A model generated the notes under the pieces. That model worked only from the letters and a program-made list of their open reading frames with translations. It did no database searches and was not told the DNA's origin. From Varanus komodoensis (taxonomy: Eukaryota; Chordata; Lepidosauria; Squamata; Varanidae): a stretch of 64,000 bases of DNA. Where the stretch lies: contig NW_025335268.1 in the NCBI RefSeq assembly GCF_004798865.1, positions 30,350,731 through 30,414,730 of the forward strand, given 5' to 3'. The translations under genes and the position numbers were made by a program. Below are positions 35,313 to 48,208 of this stretch, piece by piece. Numbering within the stretch: the stretch's first letter is position 1; every line of letters starts with the position of its first letter.

Positions 35313-38089
35313 GTTCTGCAGAGATGGAGGGAAGATAATGTGTGCACATTCATGTACACTGAAAAATCACACTAGCATCTCCCTGTCTCCTGTAGACATA
35401 TTGGGAACCCACTGCCAAATGTTGTAAAAATGTGAAAAAAGGCATAATCTTCATCCAGCCTGGTGCACACAGGGGGTCTCCTCCTCATTGACCCCATTTA
35501 TCATCTGGATCGTCTGTTCTTTTAAAGAATAAAGATAAATAAGCAGGTGACCTAAGTATAGCTGTTTCATAAAAGAAGGATAAAAGAAGGTGGCAACTTA
35601 AATCTGAGAAACATTTTCATGGGTGGCATGATCTTCATTTTTAAAATAAGCATTGCTCCAGTTCACTAATTCACAAACAAATTATCTCCATTATCACCTT
35701 CCATTTATTCTTTCACCTTCTGTCCTGAAACTTTCAGATAAAACCTGCTTTCTGTTTTGTAGAGGGCTTTAGAGGGTGGACCCTGTTGCTTTAATTGTCC
35801 CCCTCCCCCCAGCATGTAAATTCTTTTTATGTTCTCCAGGGAGAGTACACTAATTCTGCACAGCACTAAGAGGGCAAGTTCAATTACCTGCACCTCATAA
35901 AAGCCAAGCGAGACAACTCGGTTAATAAAGCACACGATACTTTCATGGCTGTCTCAATGGTTGCTTCCATTCTCCTCTTTAGTCCAATTGCAATAAACAA
36001 TTCCCACGAGCCTAGACCTCCCCGGCACTTATTTCCCTCCTAAATGCTACAGAAATGGCTTTCCTAGGATTAAAACAAATATAGGCACATTGTTGCGGTG
36101 CTGCCACTGTGATACCACAGCATTGTTGACGGGCTAATTACTGGGATGATGCAGTTTGTCTTCTCTCTGTTCCTTGTGCTAAGGTTGAAAGGAAACAAAT
36201 GGCCTGACACAATGAAGACAAGGAGAGTGCAAGTCTTGAGTGCCCAATTAATAGGAGCCATAAAGGGAATAAAAGAATAGGATTGATTCCCAGCACAAAT
36301 GGTGTGCTGTTCTCGGCACTGAAGAACTTGGGGAGGAGCCTGAAGCTTTGCTTTGCATCTGGAGAAGATATTTATTTGCCAGCAGGCAGATAAGCTCTAA
36401 GCTACTTTCCTGACTTGTAGGTTATAGATGCTGATTGCACATTAATCTTGAATTCCTACTTCCATTCCCAATTTTACTTCTTCGGGTGCAAAATGCCTGC
36501 AAATGTCAGTTACATTTCCTTATATTATCGTCCTAGGCTTCAACCCTATGAGCCTCTAAACCCAAAAAGGTCCAGCACCTCTTTCAGCCCAAGGGCTAGG
36601 TGCTGTTTCAGATGAGCTTTCGAAGGCCAGATTCCTGCGTGGGCAGGGCAGAAAGCAAAGGGAGCAGGGTCAAAATCTCCCAAACTAGCAGCCTATCTTA
36701 ATGCACCGCTCATATTGCTGATAAATAAGCCTTTGCAGAGTCATTTCAACCTTTAGAATGGAGAAATACCTCACAAAACCCAGGAAACCACTGAATAGTG
36801 GCAAGAAGGAAGAAGATGGTGGCTGGGCATCTCTGGAGGACACCACTGGGACCTGAGGAGGATATGTCCACAGTGTCTGAGTTTCTGCACCCCTGCCTTA
36901 AACCATGCATTTTCCACCACATATTCCAGGACCCCCAGAGATAACTACCTCCCCTTCTGATTGATTTGTGTAGTGCTTTCCAGGAAAGCACATGGCGATA
37001 ATGTCCTTTGAATCAAGCCATCATTCTATTCCATTGAAGTCTGAGCAGTAAACAAAGGCTGCTTCATACAAATATGGTTACTGTGGTTTGTTTCCGCTTC
37101 CGCACTCTGTAGTTATTCAGATTGTGCTATGCATGTGGTTAATGACTCATTCAAAATAACTTTCCAGTTGCATTAGCTGTGATTCTGCATGTTGCAAGCA
37201 CCTTCCTAATACGAGAGGAGTGTGCGAGATTATTGGTTTTGCTCCTGATTAACACTTTGGAAAGTCTGTTCTCTATGTGTACTCTCTGTATGTGAGAGGG
37301 AGATACGTGTGTCTGCATATATTACATGCTCTGCATTCCTCATTAGATATTCCACACAGCGCCTATAGAGACTTAGATCACAGTTTGAGAATATGTGCTA
37401 CACGGTTAGATCCACTTGTAGAGTAACTCTCGCAGCCTTGTTGTGACTGTGCTTTAAACTGAAGCAGAGGCATGGTACAGCTTGGGAAGCTCTCCCTCCT
37501 GAAATTCTCTTCTGATTATTGGGATCTGAAACCAGGCAGGACGCTTGCATTTTCTTTCTGCTAGTCCAATTTGAAGTGCAATGTAGCTCTTCAAAAGAGC
37601 TATGCAAAAAGGGAGGAGGGGGAGCTGTGCCCCTTTTGGATTCCTCATAGTGCATTAGAGTTGCCAGGAAGGGTTTTACCCACAAATAAAACTGACATTA
37701 AGCCATGGGAAGGAACGCAGGCTGTGAACAGAATGACAGACCGGTCTAATTGCAAAACATTTCACAGGAACTGTGACAATGTGTAAGTCTTTTAACAGTT
37801 TACTTCCATTTCAGAAGGCAGACAAATTGCCACACAGATCCACAGATGTCATGTTCAAATGTATAAAAAGAGTGGTTATGGTAAGAATGGTGACGTGCCG
37901 TCTTCTGCCTGGTTTGTTTTCTCCACCACGTCAACAAGCTTCTCCTTCAGGAAGTCAATAACTGCTCTCCCAGAGCAGCTTGGGGTCACTCTTCAAACAC
38001 TCCTACCATGATGTTTTTCTTATCACTTTAGTTCTGAGTGCATGGCAGATGAACGACGATTTAAAAGTATCCAAAAGAATATAAAGTAG
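35313..38089. other. Repeat-poor unique stretch, candidate regulatory DNA
   Basis: Nearly 2.8 kb without a recognisable repeat, unusual in this window. Words such as GGGCTAATTACTGGGATGAT (36131) and CAATTGCAATAAACAATTCC (about 35984) suit homeodomain or SOX/FOX binding. No splice-flanked open frame stands out. Regulatory function is inference from appearance only. Confidence 0.35.
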
Positions 38090-38600
38090 GTGGGGTGCCA
38101 CAGCCAAAAAGGCCCTTCCCCTGGAAGCTGTCCACCTCACTTCCTTTAGAAGGGGCTCCTGGAGAAGGACCCCTGAAGATGAGCTCAGAGTCTATGTAGG
38201 TACAAATCAGACGAGACAGTCCTTCAGATAATCTGCTCCCAAGCTGTTGAGGGCTTTGAATGCACTGATCCCTTGAATTGGGCCTGGACTTCAGCTGGCA
38301 GCCAGTGCAGCTGAAAGAGGACCGGTGTTATATGTTCCTGTGAGCCACTTCTCATTAGCAGCCTTGCTGCCCTGTTTTGGATCAGCTGAAATGCCTGGGC
38401 CATTTCCAAAGGCAGAGCATTGCAGTAATCTGAATGAGAGGTTACCACAGTGTGGATAACTGTATTTAGGCTCTCTCTGTCCAGGTGGGGTTGTGGTTGG
38501 TATGTCAGCTTAAGCTTGATAAAAGCTGCTCCGTGCCACTGAGTCTACTTATGCCTCAAGCAGCAACTGGATGACAGCATCATCTGGACCCTCCTAATAT
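38090..38600 (-). mobile_element. L2-clade LINE fragment, antisense, old
   Basis: On the minus strand the frame gives KLTYQPQPHLDRESLNTVIH, then VVTSHSDYCNALPLEMAQAF, LIQNRAARLL and ITPVLFQLHWLPAEVQAQFK. These match, in order, RLINQLRPYLEYDCLATVTH, LVTSRLDFCNALYMGLPL and HWLPIEARAQFK of the copy at 24971. The frame is broken in places, and the 3' end lacks an untranslated tail. Confidence 0.85.
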
Positions 38601-38754
38601 TCCATGAATGAGGGAGGGCGACTACACCCTCAAAGCTTCATTCAGAACCCTCAGAAGTGGCTTTCAGATTCGGTACCCGTTACAGATGCAGCATGACTTC
38701 AGGTACCAAGTCCCAAGAGGCAAGCAACTGAGGAAGGCAGTCACCTTCGTGTCC

Positions 38755-38825
38755 TGGCTCTCTGGCTCTCTATACCACCCAGAGAGCTTTGGCTATTGGG
38801 TGGTATCGAAATTAAATAAATAAAA
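38755..38825 (+). mobile_element. L2-type LINE 3' tail
   Basis: TATACCACCCAGAGAGCTTT and GGCTATTGGGTGGTATCGAA precede TTAAATAAATAAA. The words ATACCACCCA and TGGGTGGTAT form a perfect 10-bp stem, the structure common at L2-type 3' ends. Confidence 0.6.
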
Positions 38826-38937
38826 TACATCTGGTGAGGGTCTTCCTATATTTTATTTGCCATGTATGCATGTGGTCCCTCATTAAGGAGCTAATAGGTG
38901 GGCCAGCTATGGAGATTTACAGATCGCAGTAGCAGGT

Positions 38938-38951
38938 GGGGGGGGGGGGTT
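38938..38951. repeat. Poly-G tract
   Basis: A run of about thirteen Gs, possibly unstable in length. Confidence 0.85.
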
Positions 38952-39099
38952 ACATTGTAAGTGCACTTGGGGCAAGGGATTTTCCTGCAAAAATCTATGA
39001 AATTTCCAGCCACATAATGCCTTGATGAGGCTGTGTCCATGACAACAGTGAATGCAATGGTGCCAGTTTGTCACATTTGTCTTTTGGCATAAAGGTAGA

Positions 39100-39500
39100 A
39101 CCACCTTCCCTGACCCCAATCTACCCCAATACTTTGCCAACATCTGGGCCATTCTTCCAAGCACCACCTCCAAAGGAGGTTCAGTTTGTGACAACAAGGA
39201 AGAGGGTTTTCTCCGTGGTACCCCACCTCCAATTACGAAGCAAGATGTCCACTGAGGTCCCCTTTGTGCCAACTCTGCTATCCTTCTAGCACCGGGTTCA
39301 AAATACCCTCTTGGTGGAGGCATTTGAGGGGCTTACTTCTGTAGTGGTGAAGTTTATTGAATGTATCAAATGTGGCGAATTCCTCAACTGGTTTTTAAAT
39401 TCTGTTTTTCAAGTTGCCATTGAATTCTATGCTGTTTTTATTTTAACCATACTGTGTGTTAGTGTTATGAAATGTCAGACAGCTTCAGGAACTGGTTTGA
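39100..39500 (+). mobile_element. L2-type LINE C-terminal remnant, very old
   Basis: The frame TTRKRVFSVVPHLQLRSKMS, then STEVPFVPTLLSF, resembles the C-terminal L2 block 'STRRRAFSVVAPHLWNALPREILLAPSLFAF'. QNTLLVEAFEG follows, where L2 has 'VKTFLF'. Stops and substitutions are many. Only the order of motifs supports the call. Confidence 0.5.
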
Positions 39501-42355
39501 AAAGAAATAACAACAACACAGTTGAGGTTATATAGAAGAAAAAGGAGGAGAAATGATGGACTACCTCACTCCATTAAGGGCAGGAGCTAAGTTTAATGTC
39601 TTTTTTTCTGTTGTTTTTCTTTTTACCTCTAGTTTTTAAGGAAGATTAAACTGCTCTCCACATTTTCACATATATTCTCTAGATTCTTGCCATGAGCTGA
39701 ACATATTTTTTCTTTGATGTTTTCATTTTTCTGCTTGACATTATATTCCCTTTTTTCAATGAAGCACAATTACTTCCACTCACATCTGCAATTCTTCTCT
39801 TTTGCAAAGAAGCATGCTCTTCCTCCCCTTAAGGGTTTTCTTTGGATTTTGGTGACTGCTGCTTTATCAGCCAAGTGCACTGAGATGAGCTGTCATTCAT
39901 CCATAGATACCTGGTTACTAAACATCTCTTTATAGGGGCTCCCAGCCAGCTCTGAAGTAATATTTAGTATTTATCTGTAACTCAGATTTCCTGAAGGAAA
40001 TGCAGCTCAGGCCATCATACAAGCAGCCCAGTCATGTATGTCAACAAGGGCTCTGACCCATTCAGGCATTTATGTGTACAGATGACCAAGTACTTTGTTG
40101 GATTCCAGGAACTGGAAACATGCAGGAACCTACAGGCCCTCTGACTCTGCATGTTTTGATACAGACACAGATATATGCATCCACTTACCTCTTTCCTTTT
40201 CTATTCTCAGAGCCACCTGAACTCAGAACCATCAGTGGGGAAAGCCATCCTGAGCTAACATGTCTGACCAGTGGCACACTGCTTGTGAGATGTAGCTACA
40301 GACACTTCCAAGAAGACAGTGGCTGCCAGGCCCACCCCTGGAGGAGCCCTAAATGTGCCAGGATTCTACAATAGTCACGCCATGGCCCGTTGTATCTTAC
40401 AGTTGGCTTAGGTTTAGCTAGGCCCTTCTTCCCACAGCTGCCACAGCGTATCTTAACTTTTGGTGGGGAGGGCACATGGCCTCTTCAGAGGGTACAACTC
40501 TTTGACGGGCCATCCAGTCCAGGCCTGAACTGGCCAAGAAGCATCAGAAGGGAGAGCTGGAAAGGGCCCTTGAAGTTTTCCATCAAGCGTTGGTATCTGG
40601 ATGATAGCAGACAGAACAAGGACATGAGCCAGCTAGTTGCATTTTCTCCCACCATGGTGACATATATTGTATTTCTATTTCTATTATAGCAATGACTGCT
40701 AAAGCTGCATCCGTACATCTAAATCATTGACAATACGCTTTCTCTTTGGGGGCAAAGCACAAGTGGCTGCCCCAGCTTTCAGACTAGCTTGCCTATTTCA
40801 GTGTCCCATCATATCATGGGCTTAAGCCTTTCTTCTCCTTGTTCCTGATCCTTTACTCCAGCTTCTGGGCTCTTTCATGCTTTACTAGAAATAGCAAAAC
40901 ATCACTTCTCCTATTAAACTTCCACTAAAAAAGAGAGGGCCTCTTTCACTGCTTCCAAAACATGCGAATAATTCCAGGGTTGTATAAAAAAGAAATCAGG
41001 CAATTAACAGGTCAGTTAATTGTATCTAGCAATTTCTGATAAGTCTCAAGAAAAGCATTATTGTACCAGCAAAGAGAAGAATCCACTAGGTGTGAAATGT
41101 CCACTAGCGCTTAGGATAACACACAAAAAAAGGAGTGGGAAAGGAGAGAACCTGAAACACATTCAGTCTCTTGAATGGAAACCAGCAAATCATAGATGCT
41201 TCATTGAGGTAGCACATCAAGTTGATGATTTAATGCAGTCTGCTTGTAACTGCTGAGGCATTCTCTAAGCTTTATTTCTTCCAGAGGGAAGCTAAAGAGG
41301 AGAATATAGAAAATATGAGATACCTTTTCTGGTAGTTCTTGTGCTCCTAATCCAAAAGTTCCAGGAGGTCTGCAAAATTATACAGAATTCTACACTAATC
41401 AACAAGAAACTAAGGAAACAAGTAGTGTAGAATTTGAACATTAAAATTAAATTAAAATTAGCCTGGATTTTGAGCAGGTTGCTTTGCTTTGTTTATTTTC
41501 TTTTCTTGGCAAACTATGCAGAAAGAACAGTGAAATAAATGGATTAAATGAAAAAAAAATCAAAACTAAATTTATTTCTTGAGTTCATAGTCTCCTATTC
41601 CTTCCATTTTCTTTATACAATTGACATCAGGGCTGAATTTAGAATCAGATGACCCAAAAAGCATCAGAGGCTCCATATTTTGAGGGTGAGCCTCATGGGC
41701 TATCAGGTATCCACTGATTAGCTGGGAACAAAACAGTACAAGCAGTTCAACTTCACTTTTAAAGCTGGCAGTCTGACCTGGCTGTATGATATCAGTGTCC
41801 CCTAATAAACTGTGTGTGAATGATTGAGAAAGGCTGCAATAAGATCCACATGTGCACACCTGACCTAATGCAACAGGGATAAATCAGGCATGGAAATCAT
41901 GTACGGAAACCAGAGACAAAAGCAATGCAAAATATGCTATCCAACAGTTAAATGAATGTGGGGGGAGGTGGGAGGGATGCCCTGCCGTGCCCTGCCGGGG
42001 AGACAACTTGGTCCTAGAGGTGGCCCTACCTGACTTTGTAAGGTACAGAAAAGAGAAAGTGCAGCCAGAAACTAGGAGCTCAGAAGCAAATGAAAACTGA
42101 GAAGAGCTCTGTTGGGATAAAACAAAAATTAATTCAACTCAATCAGCCTTGGAAAGATTCAAGCCTTCCCTCTCCCAATTTATATGAAATCTAAATTAAG
42201 CTTAGCTTTTAATTACTAGTGTCACAGCTGCCTGTTCTCTAGCAGGATTGATTAAATTTGTCTTTTGCACAGGAGATTTTTCAGTAGGTATTTAGGAGAG
42301 AGATCTTCAATTTCCCCCTTTTAAAATCCAATTGATATTTCATATTTTATAATGA
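39501..42355. other. Unique noncoding stretch
   Basis: No gene or repeat recognised. Open frames of about 100 codons near 40.1-40.7 kb have no known domain. Confidence 0.5.
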
Positions 42356-42455
42356 TGAGAACATAAGAATCACCATGTTGAATCAGACTGAGGGTCAATC
42401 AGGTTCAGCATTCTTTTCACACATGGCCAAACATCTGCCGATGGGAAACTATGGA
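42356..42455 (-). mobile_element. CR1/L3-type LINE fragment, antisense
   Basis: The + strand reads GATGAGAACATAAGAATCAC, then CATGTTGAATCAGACTGAGG, TTCAGCATTCTTTTCACACA and TGGCCAAACATCTGC. This is the antisense of the CR1 3' untranslated block that starts 'agaacataagaagagcc...ctgctggatcagac'. It is short and diverged. Confidence 0.65.
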
Positions 42456-44302
42456 AGAAATCAAACCAGCTTGTCTCCTTGAAAATGAGCTGAACAGTCC
42501 AGGGGTAATTTCCTCGTGGCTTCCTCAACTCCTTTCTGAGTAAGATGGAGCTACACAGGGGCAATGACATGATTTCTTATCCGATTGGTTTGCCAGCTGG
42601 ACCATATCCATAGCTTGTGATTTCTGGATCCTAATGTTAGAGGAGCAGAGTGGAAGAAAGCCAGCAAGGAAAAATTCTCACAGCACTGTTGGTAATCTGT
42701 GACTCAGTACACGATCTGATCCTTCCATCACATGTGTCTGTCTGAATATGACTACTTATTGGCGCCTTTATACCTAAGCATAAAGCTCTAACTGGGATCC
42801 AGTACCTCTAACTCCTATTACCGTACACCCAGCATGAGGGAAGAGAGACTGCTGGCAGTTTTTAAGAGAGACTTGGCTTCCCTTGAACTTTCAGCTGAAC
42901 TCAAAAGGAAAGCCTCATGAGGGCTGTAAGATAAGAAGGAGAGGGAAAACAATTCAAGCATCCACAAGAAATAAAATGGTTCAGTGCAATGGTTGAAGGG
43001 CCATAAAAGAAAGAGCCCATCCTAGGAGGGGCAAGATCTGGATTCGAAATTTTAGAACACATCAATTATGTATTGTTCATGATTTAAGGCAGTCATATAT
43101 GGGAAAGTTTGTTCGTCTATATGACTTGATAGGAAAGGCTTGCAGAGGCATCTCTCAGGCATGCTTTAGATAAGTGATTTCTTGGCTTTGGAGAAGGATG
43201 GGATGAGATCACTGCATAATCGCTTGCAACTCTTATGTTCAACACTTCTTTGATTCCCTAAAGCCATTGGAAATAACTTGCTACTGTGTATTTTCCTTGC
43301 TCTCTGCCCCAAATCCTTTTAATGCTAATTCTTTTAACTTCCCAGAGGCATCTTTTCCCTCCATCCACACACATCTTGGTTTGAATGCTCTACTGTGCAA
43401 TCTGTTCAAGAAAGCGAAGTTACATGTATGTGTATTTCCCTTGGCAACATGACTCGGACTAACAGAAATCTTTTTCACTGCAGCTGCAAAGGTGACTCTG
43501 GTTCTCCTTGAAAGATGGGGAGAGAAAGCTAAGTTAACAAGGAAGGAGGGGAATCCAGGCAACTCTGAGCCAAACATAAACTGAAAGGGTGTAATGAGAT
43601 ACAAATTGAAAACAAGAGTGTGCATTGGCATGCTGCTCATCTACCACACTGCAAAAGATAAAATAAAAAGGCATTCACCTTGTATAATGAACACCATGCA
43701 GCAAAATGTGTAAAACCAGACACTGCCTCCTTGCCTCCTCCCCCGAGAAAGCTGCGTATTCTATCTCTCGCATTAGATTTTGTGGTGGTGTTGTTTTTGT
43801 GATGGTGAATGTCTTTGACAGGTACAGAAGAAGGTGATTATTATATCAGGAGGGAATGATCTGAAACACAGCTACGTAAGGGAAAGTCAAGAAATTCTCT
43901 TTCTCTAAAATAAGAATGAAATGACATTTCTATTACCTTTAAGCATAACAAAAACCAAACAAAGGAAACTACCTAGAAATTTAGAAGAGTAAATGCATTT
44001 GGCTGTTTGGCTGGAACAGTTTCACACACTCACACACACACAACCCTATTTGTTTTAACTATTTGATCTTTTTGAATTTGCAGCAAGTGTTCTAGCTTCA
44101 TCCAGGAAAGAGAGACTATAATGGAACAAGAACAAGATGAGGCAAAAGGGAGCCAAAGCAAAGGAGGAGAGGAAGGATTGCTGATGTGTGTCAGCTTGGG
44201 AAGCAGTCAGAGGAGATGCTATGTCACAATGACTGTTCCACTGGGACAATTAAGTTGCCACTAAGGCACTCCAGGAAGTCATCCTGTGTATATGCAGAGG
44301 AA
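42456..44302. other. Unique noncoding stretch
   Basis: No gene or repeat recognised. The 119-codon antisense frame at 43281-43640 has no recognisable domain. Confidence 0.5.
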
Positions 44303-44420
44303 TATGTAGCCCTCCAAATGTTGCTGGACTCCAGCTTCTAGCAGCCCCAGCTAACATGGCCATTGATCAGGTATGATAGGAGTTATAGTTCAGCAATCTA
44401 TAGAGAGCAATATGTTCCCC
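44303..44420. repeat. Foldback element, diverged
   Basis: The left arm TATGTAGCCCTCCAAATGTT, GCTGGACTCCAGCTTCTAG, faces GATAGGAGTTATAGTTCAGC. The centre CAGCCCCAGCTAACATGGCC matches the centre of the foldback family at 35184 and 60105. The arms have drifted apart. Confidence 0.65.
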
Positions 44421-45867
44421 ATCTCTGCTCTATGCCATTGTATTTAAATGAGGCATTCCTTCATCTAAATGCCACATTGTCTCAAAATGCCAGTTCTAGA
44501 AAATCGACTACCTAGATCAGCTAGGAGATCTACTGTCATTAAGATGACATGATTATTTAATTTCCAAGGCTGTAAAATCAGTCACTTAACTAAGACTTAT
44601 GTTAAATCCTAGCCAAGTGTATCTTACTTTGGACTCACAAAGCCAGAATGTAACCATGGAGCAAGTGAGCAATGGAAATGAGCAGGCAATGCCTAGTGGA
44701 AGGTAAATTCTTTGCCTGGCATCTTTTCCAGAGGCCAGAAATAAGTTTCTATATCCAATTAATGGTGCAATCCTGATCATGTTTAGCCTGGAAGTTATGG
44801 CACGTTTTTCTCTCTAAGGATGCCCAGGGTTCTTCCCAGAGGGAATATCAGTGACTCTTCTCTGGGGATGCCATAGTTTGTATTCCCAACTGCAAGGATG
44901 GAGGAAGAAATCCAACCTCAGAGCCAGCAATCAGCCCCCCTGATGACCCTTCCCCAGTCAGAGAAAAAGTTCATCAGCTACTCTCCAAGGCTGGAAAGCA
45001 GGTAAAGGTAAGGGGGTGGCAGAGATTACACTGGAGGGGCCAGGAGATGAGGTATCTTAAAGCTGCTGCAGTCTTATTCCCTCCTCTTGCCTTGTTACCA
45101 AGACTGGCTGGTCAAAGACGGCTTTCTAGTGAGAATGCAGAGCAGGCTGAGTTGGGAGGCAATTGGATGAGCATGAGCCTCCGGGTCCAGCAGCTCCTGC
45201 TTATCTCAGCTGGACTGTAGCATTAGTGTGTTGAACCAGCCTCTACTCTTCCTGTGAACTGGACACAGCTCATGATATACTTCACTGATGCCCTTTCTCC
45301 CCATGCCCTTGAATACTTCACTCCAGAGGACTGAGGGAACCTCCAGAACAGCCAAAAAGGTGATGCCAGGGAAGGATCAAACATCCCCTCTCTCTTTCCA
45401 CTAGTGGGATCCTCATAGAAGGGACACCCAGTCCCTTCACGCTAATATAGAGAGGAATGAGAGTTTGGTCAGACCAATCAGAAAGGAGATCAACACGCTT
45501 GCAGGAAAACATTTTGCTACCCTGACCTGTTGCATGAGTGAGGATGGAGGAAATTATTTATGTCACACACTTGAACTGTTTCAGAAGGATGCTGTGCCCT
45601 GATTCTGCACAGACATTCAAAGGATTGTGTGAACATACAAGATGAGCCTGACACACACAGCCTTTCATACATAAAAGTCAAATTCCCTTTTTTCAGCCAG
45701 CACCCCTCTTTCAGTCTGCTACCACAAAGGCCATAGGGAGGTGTTTATTAAGAGAGAGAGAGATTTGTGAAGGACACTTTTGTTCAAATGTGGGTATACA
45801 TAAGAGGTTTCCAGTGAGATGGAAATTATTTATGGATTCTCTTCAGTGTGTTTCCATTTAAGTTGCC
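44421..45867. other. Unique noncoding stretch
   Basis: No gene or repeat recognised. Confidence 0.5.
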
Positions 45868-45935
45868 TTCCCCGATCAGCTGCCCTTCAGAGGTGCGGGA
45901 CTGCAACATCCATCCATCCTAGCCAACATCACTTG
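45868..45935. repeat. Half copy of a foldback element
   Basis: CCCCGATCAGCTGCCCTTCA, then GAGGTGCGGGACTGCAACAT and CATCCTAGCCAACATCAC, follow one arm and centre of the foldback family (ctccagatgttgtggactacaactcccatcatccctagccagcat). The other arm is absent. Confidence 0.5.
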
Positions 45936-46054
45936 TAAGCAAATCTGGAAAGCAATAATTAGTAGGTACTAGCATCTTACAAAGTAAAATGCTATGCCTT
46001 TTACCTGCCAATAAAATGATGTCCCGTACTGAACCCCTTTGGTGAAAATAATTA

Positions 46055-46303
46055 CCATATTTTTTGCTCTATAAGACTCACTTTTCTCCCCCTCAAAAGT
46101 AAGGGGAAATGTCTGTGCGTCCTATAGAGCGAATATGTGTGTGCAGTAAGTCTGTCAGATGTGCAGCCCATGGGGAAGTGATGGGGAATGTGCCTGTGAT
46201 TATGTGCCCATTTGATTCAGAATATTTTTTTTTTCTTGTTTTCCTCCTCTAAAAACTAGGTGCGTCTTATGGTCAGGCACGTCTTATACAGCGAAAAATA
46301 CGG
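46055..46303. mobile_element. Miniature DNA transposon (MITE) with TA target duplication
   Basis: The left end CCATATTTTTTGCTCTATAA pairs with the right end, whose reverse complement reads CCGTATTTTTCGCTGTATAA. The left end continues GACTCAC and the right GACGTGC. Both ends are flanked by TA (46053-46054 and 46304-46305), the target duplication of Tc1/mariner-type transposons. The 249-base element has no open frame and must have been moved by an enzyme encoded elsewhere. An inner repeat GCGTCTTATGGTCAGG near the right end resembles the terminal word. Its relation to a named family is not checked. Confidence 0.85.
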
Positions 46304-46335
46304 TAGGTGCAGAATAAATGGCAGACCCAGTAATT

Positions 46336-46361
46336 CATAAATCAATGGCATAAATCAATGG
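46336..46361. repeat. Two copies of a 13-base unit
   Basis: CATAAATCAATGG occurs twice in tandem without a mismatch. Confidence 0.9.
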
Positions 46362-48208
46362 CAACTCACTATGGCAGCGAGTTCATTTTAATTGCATTAA
46401 TGTACCCTTGTAGTGTTCAATCCAAGAACTGCCAATGCTGTTTTCAGAAAGATGAAACAGACTCAGAAATAGTGACAAGAAGGAAAGATGAGTCACTTGA
46501 GCTTCTTCCTTCACCGCCTCAGTCAGCACCAGAAACCATAAAAGGCAGCAGAAGAGCTAAAAGGAAAACCTGGTAAGAGACTCTCTCAGGTTTAGGAGTG
46601 TCCATAAAATATGTCACAGTTTTCAAGCCCTTTAGAAACAAATCTTTCTCTCTGTCTCTCCCTCCTTGTCACACGTTGCCCCCACTTTAACCCACACCAT
46701 AACCCCCCTTTCCTCCTCTTGATAGGTGAAATATGCTATGGACAGTGTCATGTTCCGTATGTCCTTTCAATCAGGCTACTGCAAAAAATTACATTGCAAT
46801 ATGGTTAAGGTTTTCTTTCTTCTAAAATGCCAAGTCCATACGCCTCATTGAGTCTTTTTGTGAAGACAGGAAAATACACATGCATGTTTCCTTTTGAAAA
46901 AAGAGTGCAGATTTGCCAGACAGCTTTAAAACCAATTCTTTTAAAAGCTATCTAAAGTAAGTTACAGTCAAAGGGAGCTGGGTGAGATGTAGGTCTCCCC
47001 TTTCTGGAATACCCAGTGGAACAAGGAAGTATAGAAACTATTTTAAAACTAGAGGATCACACTGCTAAGGGGGAGCCATACTCATCCCCTGCTTTGGGGC
47101 AAAGCTCCCCTTGTTTTCAGCTGACAGCTCTCCAATTGACAGCTGTCAAGTATGTTGAGTAACTAATGTGCAGCCCTGCTTTGTTGATGTCCATTGGTGT
47201 TGCTTACTGCACTTTGGGAGCAGACACTTACTTACCAGGACATTGACCAGGCAAGACTTCACCTCTGGGCAGCTGTATGTGAGCACTTGCACAAGACTGG
47301 GAATACAGACTCGATTTGCCAGTTTTTTGTCGCCTGCTCCCCCAAGAAAAGGGAATCAGCCTGTGACAGTGGCTCGAGAGTGCTCTTTGCATACAGGCCA
47401 GATGTCCACAAGTGACAAGGGAGCATAGCGACTCGTGCTTGCTTGCTGTGTCATGAAACCCCTGGCAGTCTTCCAGGTCTGAATGCCCTGGCAACCCATC
47501 CATGGATCCAACAATCCCTGCAACAAGCCAGGGTGGCTTTTTGCTCAAAAACAAGCCAGCCTAAGGGAAGTGATCCGTGTTCACACAGTGCAGCCACCAG
47601 CTGTGACAAGTTACCCACAGTGAGGTGCTGTGTTGCATGAGCTCAGTTACTGTTGAAGAAAAGACATTATAAGTTTACACTAACCCAGTTCTGCATCCCT
47701 TCCTCTTGCTTCAGGGTGCCACTGTCTTTTTATGCTTGCTTCCTTGCTAGACACTTCAATGTGCTCCCCGAGTTCTTGGGAAAAAAAAAAAACCTCTTCT
47801 GTATTCCGAGAGTGGCAAGAATCCTATCTTGCAGAGAAAAACTGCAAGCTAAAAATAACATATTTTATTCTAATTTTCAGGGATGTTTAGCTCATTTAAG
47901 CTAAAATAATCAAAAGTTGTGTACATTTTGATCATAATAAATCTTTAACATAGAAATGAGTAACACAGCACTACACATATTAATTCAGAACAACATCCTA
48001 TTCAGTTAAGAAGCTAAGTTGGACCTTTCTCAGTTAAGCATGTATATGATTGTATAAGCTTCACTGGTTTAGGATGAATTGACTTTCTTTCTCCATTGAA
48101 TTTTGTTTTGAAAATAAGCTTAAAGTGTGGAGAGTAAAAAGACCTCATGGCAATGCATGACTTCCATATAACATGTTCAAACGCAGAAAGTGAAACGAGT
48201 CTTACTTA
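46362..48208. other. Unique noncoding stretch
   Basis: No gene recognised. A run of about twelve As lies at 47780. The two open frames at 47168-47428 overlap in different phases and have no known domain. Confidence 0.5.

Noticed and set aside
43281-43640. 119-codon antisense open frame
   Set aside because: No domain recognised and no splice or promoter context.
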